From Sphingopyxis indica (lineage in GTDB: Bacteria > Pseudomonadota > Alphaproteobacteria > Sphingomonadales > Sphingomonadaceae): a DNA stretch of 64,000 nt. Shown here one piece after another: positions 8,435-16,732 of this stretch; positions within the stretch are counted from its first letter, which is position 1; each line of letters begins with the position of its first letter. A model generated the notes under the pieces. It did not search any database and had not been told where the DNA came from. It saw nothing but the letters and a program-made list of their open reading frames with translations. Both the position numbers and the translations under genes were made by a program. Location: NCBI RefSeq assembly GCF_900188185.1, contig NZ_FZPA01000002.1, positions 310,001-374,000 on the forward strand. Direction: 5' to 3'.

Positions 8435-9937
8435 ATGCTGCTGAGCCCATCCGATTTCACCGACAATGGCTTGGGACGCGCCGGACGTGACAGGCTGCGC
8501 CTCGCCGCAATCCTTGCGAGCGGCGGCGACGCGCGCATCCGCCCCGACGCAGAGGGGCGTAACAAATATTACGCGAGCGTGTTGCCGTCCGACGCACTCG
8601 CCTATGGCTCGTCCACGATCAACAGCATTTCGCAGCACAGTTTCGACCTGCTCGCGCGCCGCTGGCGCGACCGGCTCGACCGCCCGATGGACGCCGGCGC
8701 CTATGCCGAGGCGCTCGCCGGGCTGCGCGAGCGCATCACCGACTATTTCGACCTCGCCGGCACGGCGGTCGTCTTTGCGGCATCGGGAACCGACCTCGAA
8801 TATATCGGCCTCGCCGCCGCGTACGATGGACGCCCGCTGACCGCGGTCCTCCTCGGGCGCGACGAGGTCGGCAGCGGCTGCGTCCACAGCGCGGCGGGAC
8901 GCTTCTTCGCCGATGAGACGGCAGCGGGCGCACAGGTGACCGCCGAAAGCGCGATCGACCCGGCCTTTTCCGATACCGAACTCGTCGATGTGGCGATCCG
9001 CGACGCCAACGGCCGTCCGCGCGCCTCCACCGCGGTCGCCGCCGAGCTCGCGCTGCACATCGACCATGCCGCCGCGCGCGATCGCCGCGCCATCGTTCAT
9101 GTCGTGCATGGATCGAAGTCCGGCCTGACCCTCCCCGCATTCGGCGATGTCGAGCGGCTGGCGAGCGCCTATGCCGATCATGCCACGATCGTCGTCGACG
9201 CCTGCCAGCTCCGCATCGCGCCAAAAGCGGTGCGGCGCTATCTCGCGCTTGGCTGCGTCGTTCTGCTCACCGGGTCCAAATTTGCGGGCGGGCCGCCCTT
9301 CAGCGGCTTTGCGCTGGTGCCCGATGCGCTCCACGCGCGCGCCCACCCGCTGCCCGCAGGTTTTCGCCGGCTCGCCAGCCGCGCCGAATGGCCGGCGGGC
9401 TGGCCGGGCGCGGGGACGCTGCCCGCCTCGGGCAATTTCGGGCTGCTGCTGCGGCTCGAGGCCGCGCTGATCGAAATGGAGCGCTTTGCCGCCATCGACT
9501 GCGAGCGGCGGACGACCATCGCCGGCGCCTTCGATCGCGAAGTGCGCCGGCTCGTCGACCGGTTGGAAATCGGCGAAGTGCCCGGCGCCGGCAGCGCCTG
9601 CCTCGCCAGCGAAACGCTGCGCACGATCGACCTGTCGCCGCGCTGGCCCGCGTGCGATTTCGAAGCCGCGCGCGCGATCCACGCGACCATAGCGCGCCAA
9701 TCGAAGCATTGGCTGGGGCAGGAAATCCGGCTCGGGCAACCGGTGCGCACCCATATGCTGCCGTGCGGACGGGCGGCCGGCACGCTGCGGCTGTCGCTGT
9801 CGATGCCGCTGATGTCCGAACTCGCCGCGATGCCCGACGCGGCGCTCGAGGCGCGGCTCGAACGCGACCTGTCGCTGATCGGCGCCGCCATATCGGCCTC
9901 GGCTGCGACGACGCTGACGCAGCGCGAAGTGGCCTGA
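8435..9937 (+). CDS. PLP-dependent fold-type I enzyme (class V aminotransferase-like)
   Basis: This 500-residue protein has fold-type I PLP landmarks. ASGTDLEYIGL (about 116-126) is the phosphate-cup loop, VVDACQLRIAP carries the pyridine-binding D255, and LLTGSKFAGGPPFSG carries the Schiff-base K282. The spacing matches the cysteine desulfurase/class V aminotransferase group. It has no signal peptide. It is divergent from the ATP-grasp/nucleotidyltransferase pair across 133 bp, so the three may form one pathway. The reaction (transamination, decarboxylation or desulfuration) is not determinable from sequence alone. Confidence 0.82.
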   Translation: MLLSPSDFTDNGLGRAGRDRLRLAAILASGGDARIRPDAEGRNKYYASVLPSDALAYGSSTINSISQHSFDLLARRWRDRLDRPMDAGAYAEALAGLRERITDYFDLAGTAVVFAASGTDLEYIGLAAAYDGRPLTAVLLGRDEVGSGCVHSAAGRFFADETAAGAQVTAESAIDPAFSDTELVDVAIRDANGRPRASTAVAAELALHIDHAAARDRRAIVHVVHGSKSGLTLPAFGDVERLASAYADHATIVVDACQLRIAPKAVRRYLALGCVVLLTGSKFAGGPPFSGFALVPDALHARAHPLPAGFRRLASRAEWPAGWPGAGTLPASGNFGLLLRLEAALIEMERFAAIDCERRTTIAGAFDREVRRLVDRLEIGEVPGAGSACLASETLRTIDLSPRWPACDFEAARAIHATIARQSKHWLGQEIRLGQPVRTHMLPCGRAAGTLRLSLSMPLMSELAAMPDAALEARLERDLSLIGAAISASAATTLTQREVA

Positions 9938-10052
9938 ATCCGACCGCCGGATCGAGCGGATTCTTCAGTCAACCGTTCGGCGGCAACGGCTCGCCGTGAA
10001 AAATCGAGCCGTTCGGCAGCGCTTTTCGTACCATGGCCGTTTGCCCCCCACT

Positions 10053-11084
10053 ATGACGAAGAAACTGCCTCTCTCCCGCCCCGCCACGAGCGCGATTGCC
10101 GCGTTTCTGGCCCTTTCCGCCCCCGCTGCCTTCGCGCAGGCGGCCCCTGCGCAGCCCGCTCCCGCGCCGGCGAGCCCAACGATCGAGATGTCGCCACCGG
10201 TGATCGTGCCGCCGGTCGCGCCGACAACCACGCCGACGGTGCCCGCGCCGACCGTAACGGCTCCCGCACCGGAAACGCCGCCGCCCGCGACGCCCGTGCT
10301 CCGCGTGCCGCTCGACATCGAGCCCGCCCCCGAAACGGCTCCGGCGCCGAAGGCCGCCGAAGCGCCCGCGCCGAAACCCGCACAGGCCAAGCGCAGCGCC
10401 CCGGCGCCGCGCGAAAAGGGGCCGGAGCCCGCCTCCGCTACAACGACGACGCGCTCCGTCGATGAACCCGCGCCCGTAAATGGTCCTGCCGCTGCCGCAA
10501 TAGCTGAAGCAGCGCCGCCGCCGGCTGCCGTTCCGACGGTGCCCGCGACCGGGTTTGCGGCGCCTCCCAGAGCAGACGTGGCGAACGACAGCTTCCCCTG
10601 GGAACTTGCCGGCGGCGCCGCGGCGCTGCTGCTCGCGGGCGGCGCGGCCTTTGCCCTGACGCGCCGCCGCCGGGTCGTCGCCGAAGCCGAACCTGCGACC
10701 GCCTATGAAGCCCCTGTCACGCCCCAGCCCGCGGTGCATCGCGAAACGCCGGTCAAGGCGTCGCTGCCGCGCTCGACCCCGGCCTTCACCGCCGCACCGC
10801 ACGGCAGCATGGGGCGTCACGAAGCGATGGCCATGGCCGGCCCCAGCGATGACAATCCCTTCCTGACGCTGAAGAAGCGGCTCAAGCGCGCGCGCTTCCA
10901 GGACCGCCGCGAGCGGATGGAATATGAGGCGCTGCTCGCCGGTCAGAAGGACGGGACGCGCAAGCCCGCGAGCGCCTGGGACGTCGCGCAGCGCCCGGCA
11001 CCGGCGCCGGCCGAGCAGAAGGTGCTGCGCCCCGAACCGGCGCGCGGCCATCGCGGCCTGCGCCCCGGCTTCGCCAAGGGCTGA
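10053..11084 (+). CDS. Pro/Ala-rich envelope protein with signal peptide and one late TM helix
   Basis: This 343-residue protein from the ATG at 10053 has a signal peptide (about residues 1-30, ending AFAQA) and a roughly 150-residue Pro/Ala/Thr-rich stretch. A transmembrane helix (WELAGGAAALLLAGGAAFAL) followed by TRRRR lies near residues 185-210, and the basic tail contains NPFLTLKKRLKRARF. The in-frame ATG at 9996 would put 19 residues before the signal sequence and is less likely. The predicted topology is an extended periplasmic linker anchored in the inner membrane with a cytoplasmic tail. I recognise no family. It converges on rplL across a shared terminator. Confidence 0.75.
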   Translation: MTKKLPLSRPATSAIAAFLALSAPAAFAQAAPAQPAPAPASPTIEMSPPVIVPPVAPTTTPTVPAPTVTAPAPETPPPATPVLRVPLDIEPAPETAPAPKAAEAPAPKPAQAKRSAPAPREKGPEPASATTTTRSVDEPAPVNGPAAAAIAEAAPPPAAVPTVPATGFAAPPRADVANDSFPWELAGGAAALLLAGGAAFALTRRRRVVAEAEPATAYEAPVTPQPAVHRETPVKASLPRSTPAFTAAPHGSMGRHEAMAMAGPSDDNPFLTLKKRLKRARFQDRRERMEYEALLAGQKDGTRKPASAWDVAQRPAPAPAEQKVLRPEPARGHRGLRPGFAKG

Positions 11085-11101
11085 TCCCGCCGATCACAAC
11101 G

Positions 11102-11138
11102 AAAAAGGGCGGCGCCTCGCGGCACCGCCCCTTTCTTT
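11102..11138. terminator. Bidirectional terminator between the envelope gene and rplL
   Basis: An imperfect GC-rich stem (AAAGGGCGGCGCC paired with GGCACCGCCCCTTT, one bulge and one mismatch) has a TCGC loop. It is flanked by an A-run on the left and a T-run on the right, so it can end transcription from both converging genes. Confidence 0.85.
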
Positions 11139-11190
11139 TGCGTCGCAAAGCCGACCGGGTAGAACCCGCCCGGCTCGTCCGCGAACCCGA

Positions 11191-11565
<375 letters not shown>

Positions 11566-11625
11566 TTTCATTCTCCATTTCAAGCCGGACAGAGCCGGTG
11601 AATCATTGCAGTCAGGTAGGTAAGT

Positions 11626-12141
11626 TTACGCTGCGTCCTTGGCGCCATAGGCACCGAAGACCCGCGCCAGCTGGCCCGCCGGAGCCGCCGCAATCTGGGC
11701 GACCTTGGTGGCCGGAGCCTGGACGAGACCGACGATCTTCGCGCGCAGCTCGTCGAGCGACGGCAGCGAGGCAAGCGCCTTCACGCCTTCGACGTCGAGC
11801 ACGACATCGCCCATGCCGCCGCCAACGATCTCGAGCTTGTCGTTGGTCTTGGCAAATTCCACGGCGACCTTCGCCGCTGCCACCGCGTCGGTGGAAGCTG
11901 CGATTGCCGTCGGGCCGGTCAGCAGATCGCCGATACCGGTGTAGGCGGTGCCATCGAGCGCGATCTTGGCCAGGCGGTTCTTCGCGACCTTGAAGCTCGC
12001 GCCGGCGTCGCGCATCTGCTGGCGAAGCACCGTCGACTGGGCGACGGTAAGGCCAAGGTTGCGAACAATCACAACCGAGGCTGCATTCGACAGCGTAGCG
12101 TTCAGCGCGGATACGGCTTCGGCCTTTTCAGCACGATCCAT
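11626..12141 (-). CDS. rplJ: Ribosomal protein uL10
   Basis: This 171-residue base of the ribosomal stalk binds 23S rRNA and the C-terminal helix anchors L7/L12 dimers. The family segments [15 protein letters not shown]-like [12 protein letters not shown] and the Ala-rich C-terminus are visible. The ATG at 12141 is preceded by GGAGAAACAGGC. The first gene of a two-gene rplJ-rplL unit, it has its own promoter and a leader of about 270 nt, consistent with L10 autogenous control. Confidence 0.98.
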   Translation of the reverse strand: MDRAEKAEAVSALNATLSNAASVVIVRNLGLTVAQSTVLRQQMRDAGASFKVAKNRLAKIALDGTAYTGIGDLLTGPTAIAASTDAVAAAKVAVEFAKTNDKLEIVGGGMGDVVLDVEGVKALASLPSLDELRAKIVGLVQAPATKVAQIAAAPAGQLARVFGAYGAKDAA

Positions 12142-12409
12142 GCCTGTTTCTCCACTCTTGCCCGGATGCGAGCGCGCACGAGGCACGCGCGCCGCCGGGC
12201 GGCTAACACACGCGCGAACAGACATGGGACGAATCCCGCCTGATCCACGCGCAACGATGTCCGATGGGGTCGGTCAAGCCGCGAACGCCTGAAACGCCAG
12301 GCGGGCGACCGAGAAAGACTGTTCCCCGTCTCGGCTGGAAATTAAGAAGGGCAATCCCCTTCACCAACTGTCTCGGACGGAATCGCCGGGCCGAAACCCG
12401 GACGACACG
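12142..12409 (-). promoter_or_regulatory. Long rplJ mRNA leader, probable L10-binding autoregulatory element
   Basis: About 268 nt lie between the inferred start site and rplJ, with no ORF of note. Several hairpins are readable on the minus strand, including CCGAGA/TCTCGG (12309-12334) next to GAAGGG-GATT-GCCCTTC. Long leaders bound by L10 or L10-L12 control rplJL in many bacteria. The position and size fit, but the kink-turn was not verified. Confidence 0.5.
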
Positions 12410-12415
12410 CGGGCG

Positions 12416-12443
12416 CTCATAGCGGCGCAGCGCGCAAAGTCAA
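12416..12443 (-). promoter_or_regulatory. rplJL promoter
   Basis: The minus strand carries TTGACT (12438-12443), a 16-bp spacer and TATGAG (12416-12421). It lies 275 bp upstream of rplJ, at the start of the leader, which is where the operon's own promoter is expected. Confidence 0.7.
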
Positions 12444-12513
12444 GCGCGCGTGCCGCGAGCGCCCGAGGCAACCTTGCCCATTGCGGCGAGTTGGCGGGAC
12501 AGGAGGACGCGCG

Positions 12514-12855
12514 ATGAACGACGATGGCGCATGGGCAATCGAGAAGGCTCTCTGGCTCGGCGGGCCCGAGCGATACGAGCAATCGGTCGACCGCGACTGC
12601 GTGATGGTCTTTCCGGGGATCGGTGCGATGGAATATGACGCGATCGTCGAAGAGGTCCGGCAGGCGCCGCGCTGGGCCGATGTCGAACTGAGCGAGCGCC
12701 GCCTGTCGCGGCCGCAGGCCGGGCTGTACGTCCTTGCCTATAAGGCCGCGGCGCGCCGAGAGGGGGACCAGGTCTATGGCTGCTGGTGCTCGTCGACCTA
12801 TCGCGACACCGGCGGCGGCTGGCAGCTCGTCCAGCACCAGCAGACGCCGCTCTGA
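12514..12855 (+). CDS. Small conserved hypothetical protein, possibly NTF2/DUF4440-like
   Basis: This 113-residue soluble protein has no signal or membrane segment. It reads as a short alpha+beta domain beginning with MNDDGAWAIEKALWLGG and carrying YDAIVEEVRQAP, a late GLYVLAYKAAARREG strand pair and YGCWCSSTYRDTGGGWQLVQHQQTP. The ending resembles NTF2-like/DUF4440 proteins (SSTYRRTGDGWRLVQHQQTP-type tail). AGGAGGA is spaced seven bases before the ATG. It lies just upstream of the PadR operator and could be read with or separately from it. The function is unknown. Confidence 0.75.
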   Translation: MNDDGAWAIEKALWLGGPERYEQSVDRDCVMVFPGIGAMEYDAIVEEVRQAPRWADVELSERRLSRPQAGLYVLAYKAAARREGDQVYGCWCSSTYRDTGGGWQLVQHQQTPL

Positions 12856-12910
12856 CCCACGCGAGGCGACTGATGATCGCCCGCGAAATTGCCCCTTGCC
12901 AAATTGCATC

Positions 12911-12924
12911 TAAGATATATCTTA
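12911..12924. promoter_or_regulatory. Perfect 14-bp palindrome, probable PadR operator
   Basis: TAAGATATATCTTA is a perfect palindrome 31 bp upstream of the padR-like ATG. A further half-site TATCTT lies at 12929-12934, and AAGGAG follows at 12945-12950. The AT-rich palindrome in otherwise GC-rich DNA fits the operator of an autoregulated PadR protein. Confidence 0.7.
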
Positions 12925-12955
12925 AAGCTATCTTGATTCACTCGAAGGAGCTTTT

Positions 12956-13564
12956 ATGCATTATCATCACCACGAGCATGGCGGTCGCGGCTGCGGCCGG
13001 CGCCATGCGATGCACCGCGGCGGACGCGGTTTCGGCTTCGGGCCCGGCGGCGGACGCGGTTTCGGCGGCCGGCACGGCCACGACGGCGACGGGCGCGGCC
13101 GGCGACGCCGGATGTTCGACAGCGGCGAGTTGCGGCTCGTCCTGTTGAGGCTGATCGCCGACGAACCGCGCCACGGTTACGACCTGATCCGCCAGATCGA
13201 GGAGCTGACCGGCGGCGCCTATGCGCCGAGCCCCGGCGTCATCTATCCCACGCTGACCATGCTCGACGACATGGGCCAGATCGAAGCGCAGCAGAGCGAG
13301 GGCGCGAAGAAACTGTTCGCGATCACCCCCGATGGCGAGGCCGAACTCGCCGCGAACGCCGAAGAGGCCGAAGCGCTCGTCGCGCGGCTCGCCGCGATCG
13401 GCGAGGAACAGCAGCGCACCGATGCCGTCTCGGTGCGGCGCGCGATGGGCAATCTGCGCAATGTCCTGGTCAACCGCCTCGGCCGCCGCGAAGCCGACGA
13501 AGAGGTTCTGCACCGGATCGTCGCGCTGATCGACGAGGCGGCGCAGAAGATCGAGCGGCTGTGA
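12956..13564 (+). CDS. PadR family regulator with His/Gly-rich metal-binding N-terminus (YqjI-like)
   Basis: This 202-residue regulator's first 52 residues are His/Gly/Arg-rich (MHYHHHEHGGRGCGRRH at the start). A winged-helix PadR domain follows (GELRLVLLRLIADEPRHGYDL, then PSPGVIYPTLTML) and a C-terminal helical dimer segment. The layout matches E. coli YqjI, a Ni/Fe-responsive PadR-type repressor of a ferric reductase gene. Metal sensing is therefore a good inference. A perfect palindrome lies in its leader, and DUF2218 follows 11 bp downstream in the same operon. Confidence 0.9.
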   Translation: MHYHHHEHGGRGCGRRHAMHRGGRGFGFGPGGGRGFGGRHGHDGDGRGRRRRMFDSGELRLVLLRLIADEPRHGYDLIRQIEELTGGAYAPSPGVIYPTLTMLDDMGQIEAQQSEGAKKLFAITPDGEAELAANAEEAEALVARLAAIGEEQQRTDAVSVRRAMGNLRNVLVNRLGRREADEEVLHRIVALIDEAAQKIERL

Positions 13565-13575
13565 AGGAGCAAGGC

Positions 13576-13896
13576 ATGACGATTTCCGCCACGGCCCGCG
13601 TGCCGACCGCGCACGCGAGCAAATATCTTCAGCAGCTCTGCAAGCATTGGCAGCATAATCTGGCCGTCGAATTCACCCCCGAGCACGGCACCGTGACCTT
13701 CCCACGGGATGCGCGCGGCGCCGACTGGCCCGGCGACGGGCTCGCGACGCTCGACGCGGGCGCCGATGCGCTCGCGGTGCGGATCGACGCGAGCAGCGAA
13801 GCGCAGCTCGAGGGATTGAAGGGCGTCCTCGCCCGTCACCTCGACCGCTTCGCCTTTCGCGAGGCGCCGCTGACCTTCGACTGGCAGGCGGTCTAG
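13576..13896 (+). CDS. DUF2218 domain protein
   Basis: This 106-residue protein has the DUF2218 layout: an N-terminal VPTAHASKYLQQLCKHW helix, a beta meander and C-terminal LKGVLARHLDRFAFRE then PLTFDW. DUF2218 is often found near or fused to siderophore-interacting/ferric reductase genes, which matches the YqjI-like regulator ahead of it. The ATG at 13576 has GAAGGAG upstream. Iron or nickel stress is a reasonable role, unproven. No ferric reductase gene follows here. Confidence 0.85.
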   Translation: MTISATARVPTAHASKYLQQLCKHWQHNLAVEFTPEHGTVTFPRDARGADWPGDGLATLDAGADALAVRIDASSEAQLEGLKGVLARHLDRFAFREAPLTFDWQAV

Positions 13897-13933
13897 CGGC
13901 CGATCGCCCTTGTGTGAAGCGTTAGCACAGGTT

Positions 13934-14024
13934 CGTGTGTCCCCGCGAAGGCGGGGACCCATCTTCCGACGGTTCAAGATGGCACCGGCATGAGATGGGC
14001 TCCCGCCTTCGCGGGAGCACACGG
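13934..14024. repeat. Palindromic REP-like element, family A, copy 1
   Basis: About 33-bp imperfect inverted repeats (core CCCGCGAAGGCGGG) flank a short spacer with GACGGTTCAAGATGG. The same unit, spacer included, recurs at 16608-16695 with only a few changes. It lies between the convergent DUF2218 and phnA genes. Confidence 0.88.
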
Positions 14025-14132
14025 GCTTTATTCAGACCAAGATGATCATGCTTCAGGGTCGGAACCTGTCGCCCGCGCCATTCCTGTTTTCAGGGTTGGC
14101 GGGGACACCCCGAAACCGAACGGCCGTCCCCC

Positions 14133-14438
14133 TCAACGTTTCCGCACGAATTCGGCGCGCAGGACGAGGCCCTTGATGCTTTCGTGGCGGCAGTCGATTT
14201 CCTGCGGATCGGCGGTCAGCCGGATCGACTTGATGACCGTGCCGACCTTGAGCGTCTTGCCCGCGCCCTTGACCTCGAGATCCTTGACCAGAACGACGCT
14301 GTCGCCGTCGGCGAGCCGGTTGCCGACGGCGTCGCGCACCTCGACCTCGGCCGCCGCCGCACGGCGCGCGGCGAGTTCGGAGGCCGGCAGCCACTCGCCG
14401 CTTTCCTCGTCATAGACATAATCTTCGTCGTTGCTCAT
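14133..14438 (-). CDS. phnA: PhnA/YjdM family protein lacking the zinc ribbon
   Basis: This 101-residue protein has a C-terminal PhnA domain with near-identity to the family core: VRDAVGNRLADGDSVVLVKD, then KVGTVIKSIRL, IDC and LRAEFVRK. Despite the family name, this protein is not established as acting in phosphonate use. The N-terminus (SNDEDYVYDEESGEWLP) has no CxxC pairs, unlike E. coli YjdM. The ATG at 14438 was chosen because GGAGAATGAA precedes it. It is 29 bp downstream of the sulP gene on the same strand. Confidence 0.88.
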   Translation of the reverse strand: MSNDEDYVYDEESGEWLPASELAARRAAAAEVEVRDAVGNRLADGDSVVLVKDLEVKGAGKTLKVGTVIKSIRLTADPQEIDCRHESIKGLVLRAEFVRKR

Positions 14439-14467
14439 TTCATTCTCCATGGATTGGGGCCGGCGCG

Positions 14468-16144
14468 TCAGTGGCGCGCGGCATCGTCGAGGCCCGCGAG
14501 CTCGATGCCGAGCGCCTGCGCGCTCGCATAATCGGCGGCATAGGAAATCTTTCCCGCGGCTTCGCCGAGGCCGATGCGTTCGAGCATCGCCCTCGGCTGC
14601 GGCTGCACGCCCGAGAGGATGACATGCGCGCCGGCGATCCGTGCCTGACGGGCGAATTCCTCGATCGCCTGCGCGCCGCTCGCATCGAGCAGCGGGACGA
14701 GCCGCATCCGCAGGATGATGACGCGCGGCGGCGCGCCGAGCCGGCGCAGCGTGTCGAGCAGTTCGCCCGCGACGCCGAAGAAGAGCGGCCCCGCGATACG
14801 AAACACCTCGACCCCCTTGGGCAGATCGTCGCGCTGGTCGAGATCCTCTTTATCGAGTTCGGCATCGCGGTCGCCGCCGCGCCTGACCTCGACCGCCTCG
14901 GCCATGCGCGCCATGAAGAGCAGCGAGGCGAGCGTCACCCCGACGGCGATGGCGACGGTCAGGTCGACGAGCACCGTCAGCCCGAAGGTGAGGAGCAGCA
15001 CCGCGCGGTCGCTGTTGGGCATTTTGAGCAATGCGAGGAAGCGCTGATATTCGCTCATGCCCCACGCGACCATGAACAGGATCGCCGCGAGCGCCGCCAT
15101 CGGGACATAGGCCATGAGGCGCCCCGCGAAGAGGATGAAGAGAAGCAGGAAGACCGCATGCATCATGCCCGCGACCGGCGTCTTCGCCCCCGACCGGATA
15201 TTGGTCGCGGTGCGCGCGATCGCTCCGGTCGCCGGAAGGCCGCCGAAAAAGGCCGAGCCGAGGTTCGCCACGCCCTGCCCGATCAATTCCTGGTTCGAAC
15301 GATGCCGCGTCCCCGCCATGCCGTCGGCCACGACGGCCGAAAGCAACGCCTCGATCCCGGCCAGAAAGGCGATGGTGAAGGCCGAGGGCAACACCGCATT
15401 GACCTTCGCCAGCGAAAGCTCGGGAAAGGATGGCATCGGCAGGCCAACCGGCATATCGGGGAAGCGCGAGCCCACCGTGTCCACGGGCAGGTGAAACAGC
15501 GCGACCGCCGCCGAGGTCGCGACGACGGCGATCAGAAATCCGGGCAGGCGCGGCGCCGCGCGGCGCAGCCCGACGATGATCGCGAGCGCAGCGACACCGA
15601 TACCGACCGTCGCCCCGTCTATGCTGCCGAGCGCGCCCAGATAGGCCTGCCATTTGGCAAGAAAGTCGGCGGGCACGTTCTCGATCGTCAGGCCGAGGAA
15701 ATCCTTGACCTGGCTCGAAGCGATGATGACCGCGATTCCCGCGGTGAACCCCGTCACCACCGGATGCGGGATATATTTGATCATCTGCCCAAGGCGGAGC
15801 AGCCCCGCAGCGATCAGGATCAGCCCGGCGAGCAATGTCGCGATCAGCAGGCCGTCATAGCCATGGCTCGCAATGACGTTGAAGATCACCACGACGAACG
15901 CGCCGGTCGGCCCGCCGACCTGGACGCGCGAGCCGCCGAGCATCGAGATCAGGAAGCCCGCGACAACCGCGGTCACGAGCCCCTTGTCGGGCGAAGCGCC
16001 GCTGGCGATGCCGAGCGCCATCGCCAGCGGCAGCGCGACGATGGCGACGGTCAGGCCGGCGAGCGTGTCGGCGCGGAAAGTGGCAAGGGAATAGCCTTCG
16101 CGCCAGACGGTCAGCAGCTTGGGGGTAAAGCCCTGCGCGATCAC
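14468..16144 (-). CDS. SulP family anion transporter with C-terminal STAS domain
   Basis: This 558-residue inner membrane protein has 11-13 hydrophobic segments (about residues 25-410) with SulP motifs (DTLAGLTVAIVALPLAMALG, QVGGPTGAFVVV, NQELIGQGVANLGSAFFGG). A STAS domain follows at about 440-540 (VEVFRIAGPLFFGVAGELL). The family moves sulfate, bicarbonate or related anions; the substrate is not predictable here. Start: GTG overlapping the TGA of the XRE gene by four bases, so translation is coupled. Confidence 0.92.
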   Translation of the reverse strand: MIAQGFTPKLLTVWREGYSLATFRADTLAGLTVAIVALPLAMALGIASGASPDKGLVTAVVAGFLISMLGGSRVQVGGPTGAFVVVIFNVIASHGYDGLLIATLLAGLILIAAGLLRLGQMIKYIPHPVVTGFTAGIAVIIASSQVKDFLGLTIENVPADFLAKWQAYLGALGSIDGATVGIGVAALAIIVGLRRAAPRLPGFLIAVVATSAAVALFHLPVDTVGSRFPDMPVGLPMPSFPELSLAKVNAVLPSAFTIAFLAGIEALLSAVVADGMAGTRHRSNQELIGQGVANLGSAFFGGLPATGAIARTATNIRSGAKTPVAGMMHAVFLLLFILFAGRLMAYVPMAALAAILFMVAWGMSEYQRFLALLKMPNSDRAVLLLTFGLTVLVDLTVAIAVGVTLASLLFMARMAEAVEVRRGGDRDAELDKEDLDQRDDLPKGVEVFRIAGPLFFGVAGELLDTLRRLGAPPRVIILRMRLVPLLDASGAQAIEEFARQARIAGAHVILSGVQPQPRAMLERIGLGEAAGKISYAADYASAQALGIELAGLDDAARH

Positions 16145-16449
16145 TTCGCGCGGTCTCCCTCCGCAAATCGGGGCGAGAGGCGTCGTCGATCCGGCGTCGC
16201 CGCGGCTTCGCGCAGCCGGACGCCGCGTCCAATCCCGATGCTCGGCGCATTTTCGCCGAGCAGTTCGATCCCCGCATTTTCGAACGCGGTGACGACCTTC
16301 ACCAGCGTGTCGACGACCCCGCGCACCTGCCCGTTCGACGCCTCCATGCGCTGGATCGTCGGCAGCGACAGGCCGGCGCGTTCGGCCAGCTCGCGCTGGT
16401 CGATCCCCAGCAACGCCCGCGCGGCGCGCATCTGTTGCGACGTGATCAT
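16141..16449 (-). CDS. XRE-family helix-turn-helix regulator
   Basis: This 102-residue protein has a HipB/Xre-type DNA-binding domain in residues 1-60 (MRAARALLGIDQRELAERAG, then LSLPTIQRMEAS). The C-terminal tail is charged and disordered. It is fused translationally (GTGA overlap) to sulP, so it probably controls its own transporter operon. Direct repeats of ATCATTTATGAT/ATTATTAACACCAATAA type AT-rich sequence just upstream (about 16465-16500) would be a natural operator region. Confidence 0.85.
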   Translation of the reverse strand: MITSQQMRAARALLGIDQRELAERAGLSLPTIQRMEASNGQVRGVVDTLVKVVTAFENAGIELLGENAPSIGIGRGVRLREAAATPDRRRLSPRFAEGDRAK

Positions 16450-16607
16450 ATCCGCCTCATTGATGTTTCATACATCATTTATGATTATTAACACCAATAA
16501 TGGATGCTGCATATATGAATTATGCTGGTCTCCGCATTAGAGCATTACGCGAATCCGAAGGCTTTCCAATTTGCCCAATGGCGCGATCGCCTTTGCCCGA
16601 AAAGGCC

Positions 16608-16695
16608 GTGGGTCCCCGCGAAGGCGGGGACCCATCTCCCGACGGTTCAGGATGGCACCGGCAGGAGATGGGCTCCCGCCTTCGCGGGGACACAC
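16608..16695. repeat. Palindromic REP-like element, family A, copy 2
   Basis: This second copy of the element at 13934-14024 has near-identical arms and the same internal GACGGTTCAGGATGGCACCGG spacer segment in the same orientation. It lies in the 283-bp gap between the XRE and phhB genes. The rest of that gap shows only AT-rich promoter-like sequence at 16450-16510. Confidence 0.88.
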
Positions 16696-16732
16696 AAGCT
16701 TTCACAATGGTTTCACTCAAAACCGGCCGGTT

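Noticed and set aside
9996..10052. Upstream start for the Pro/Ala-rich envelope gene
   Set aside because: It would add 19 basic residues before the signal peptide; the ATG at 10053 gives a standard signal sequence.
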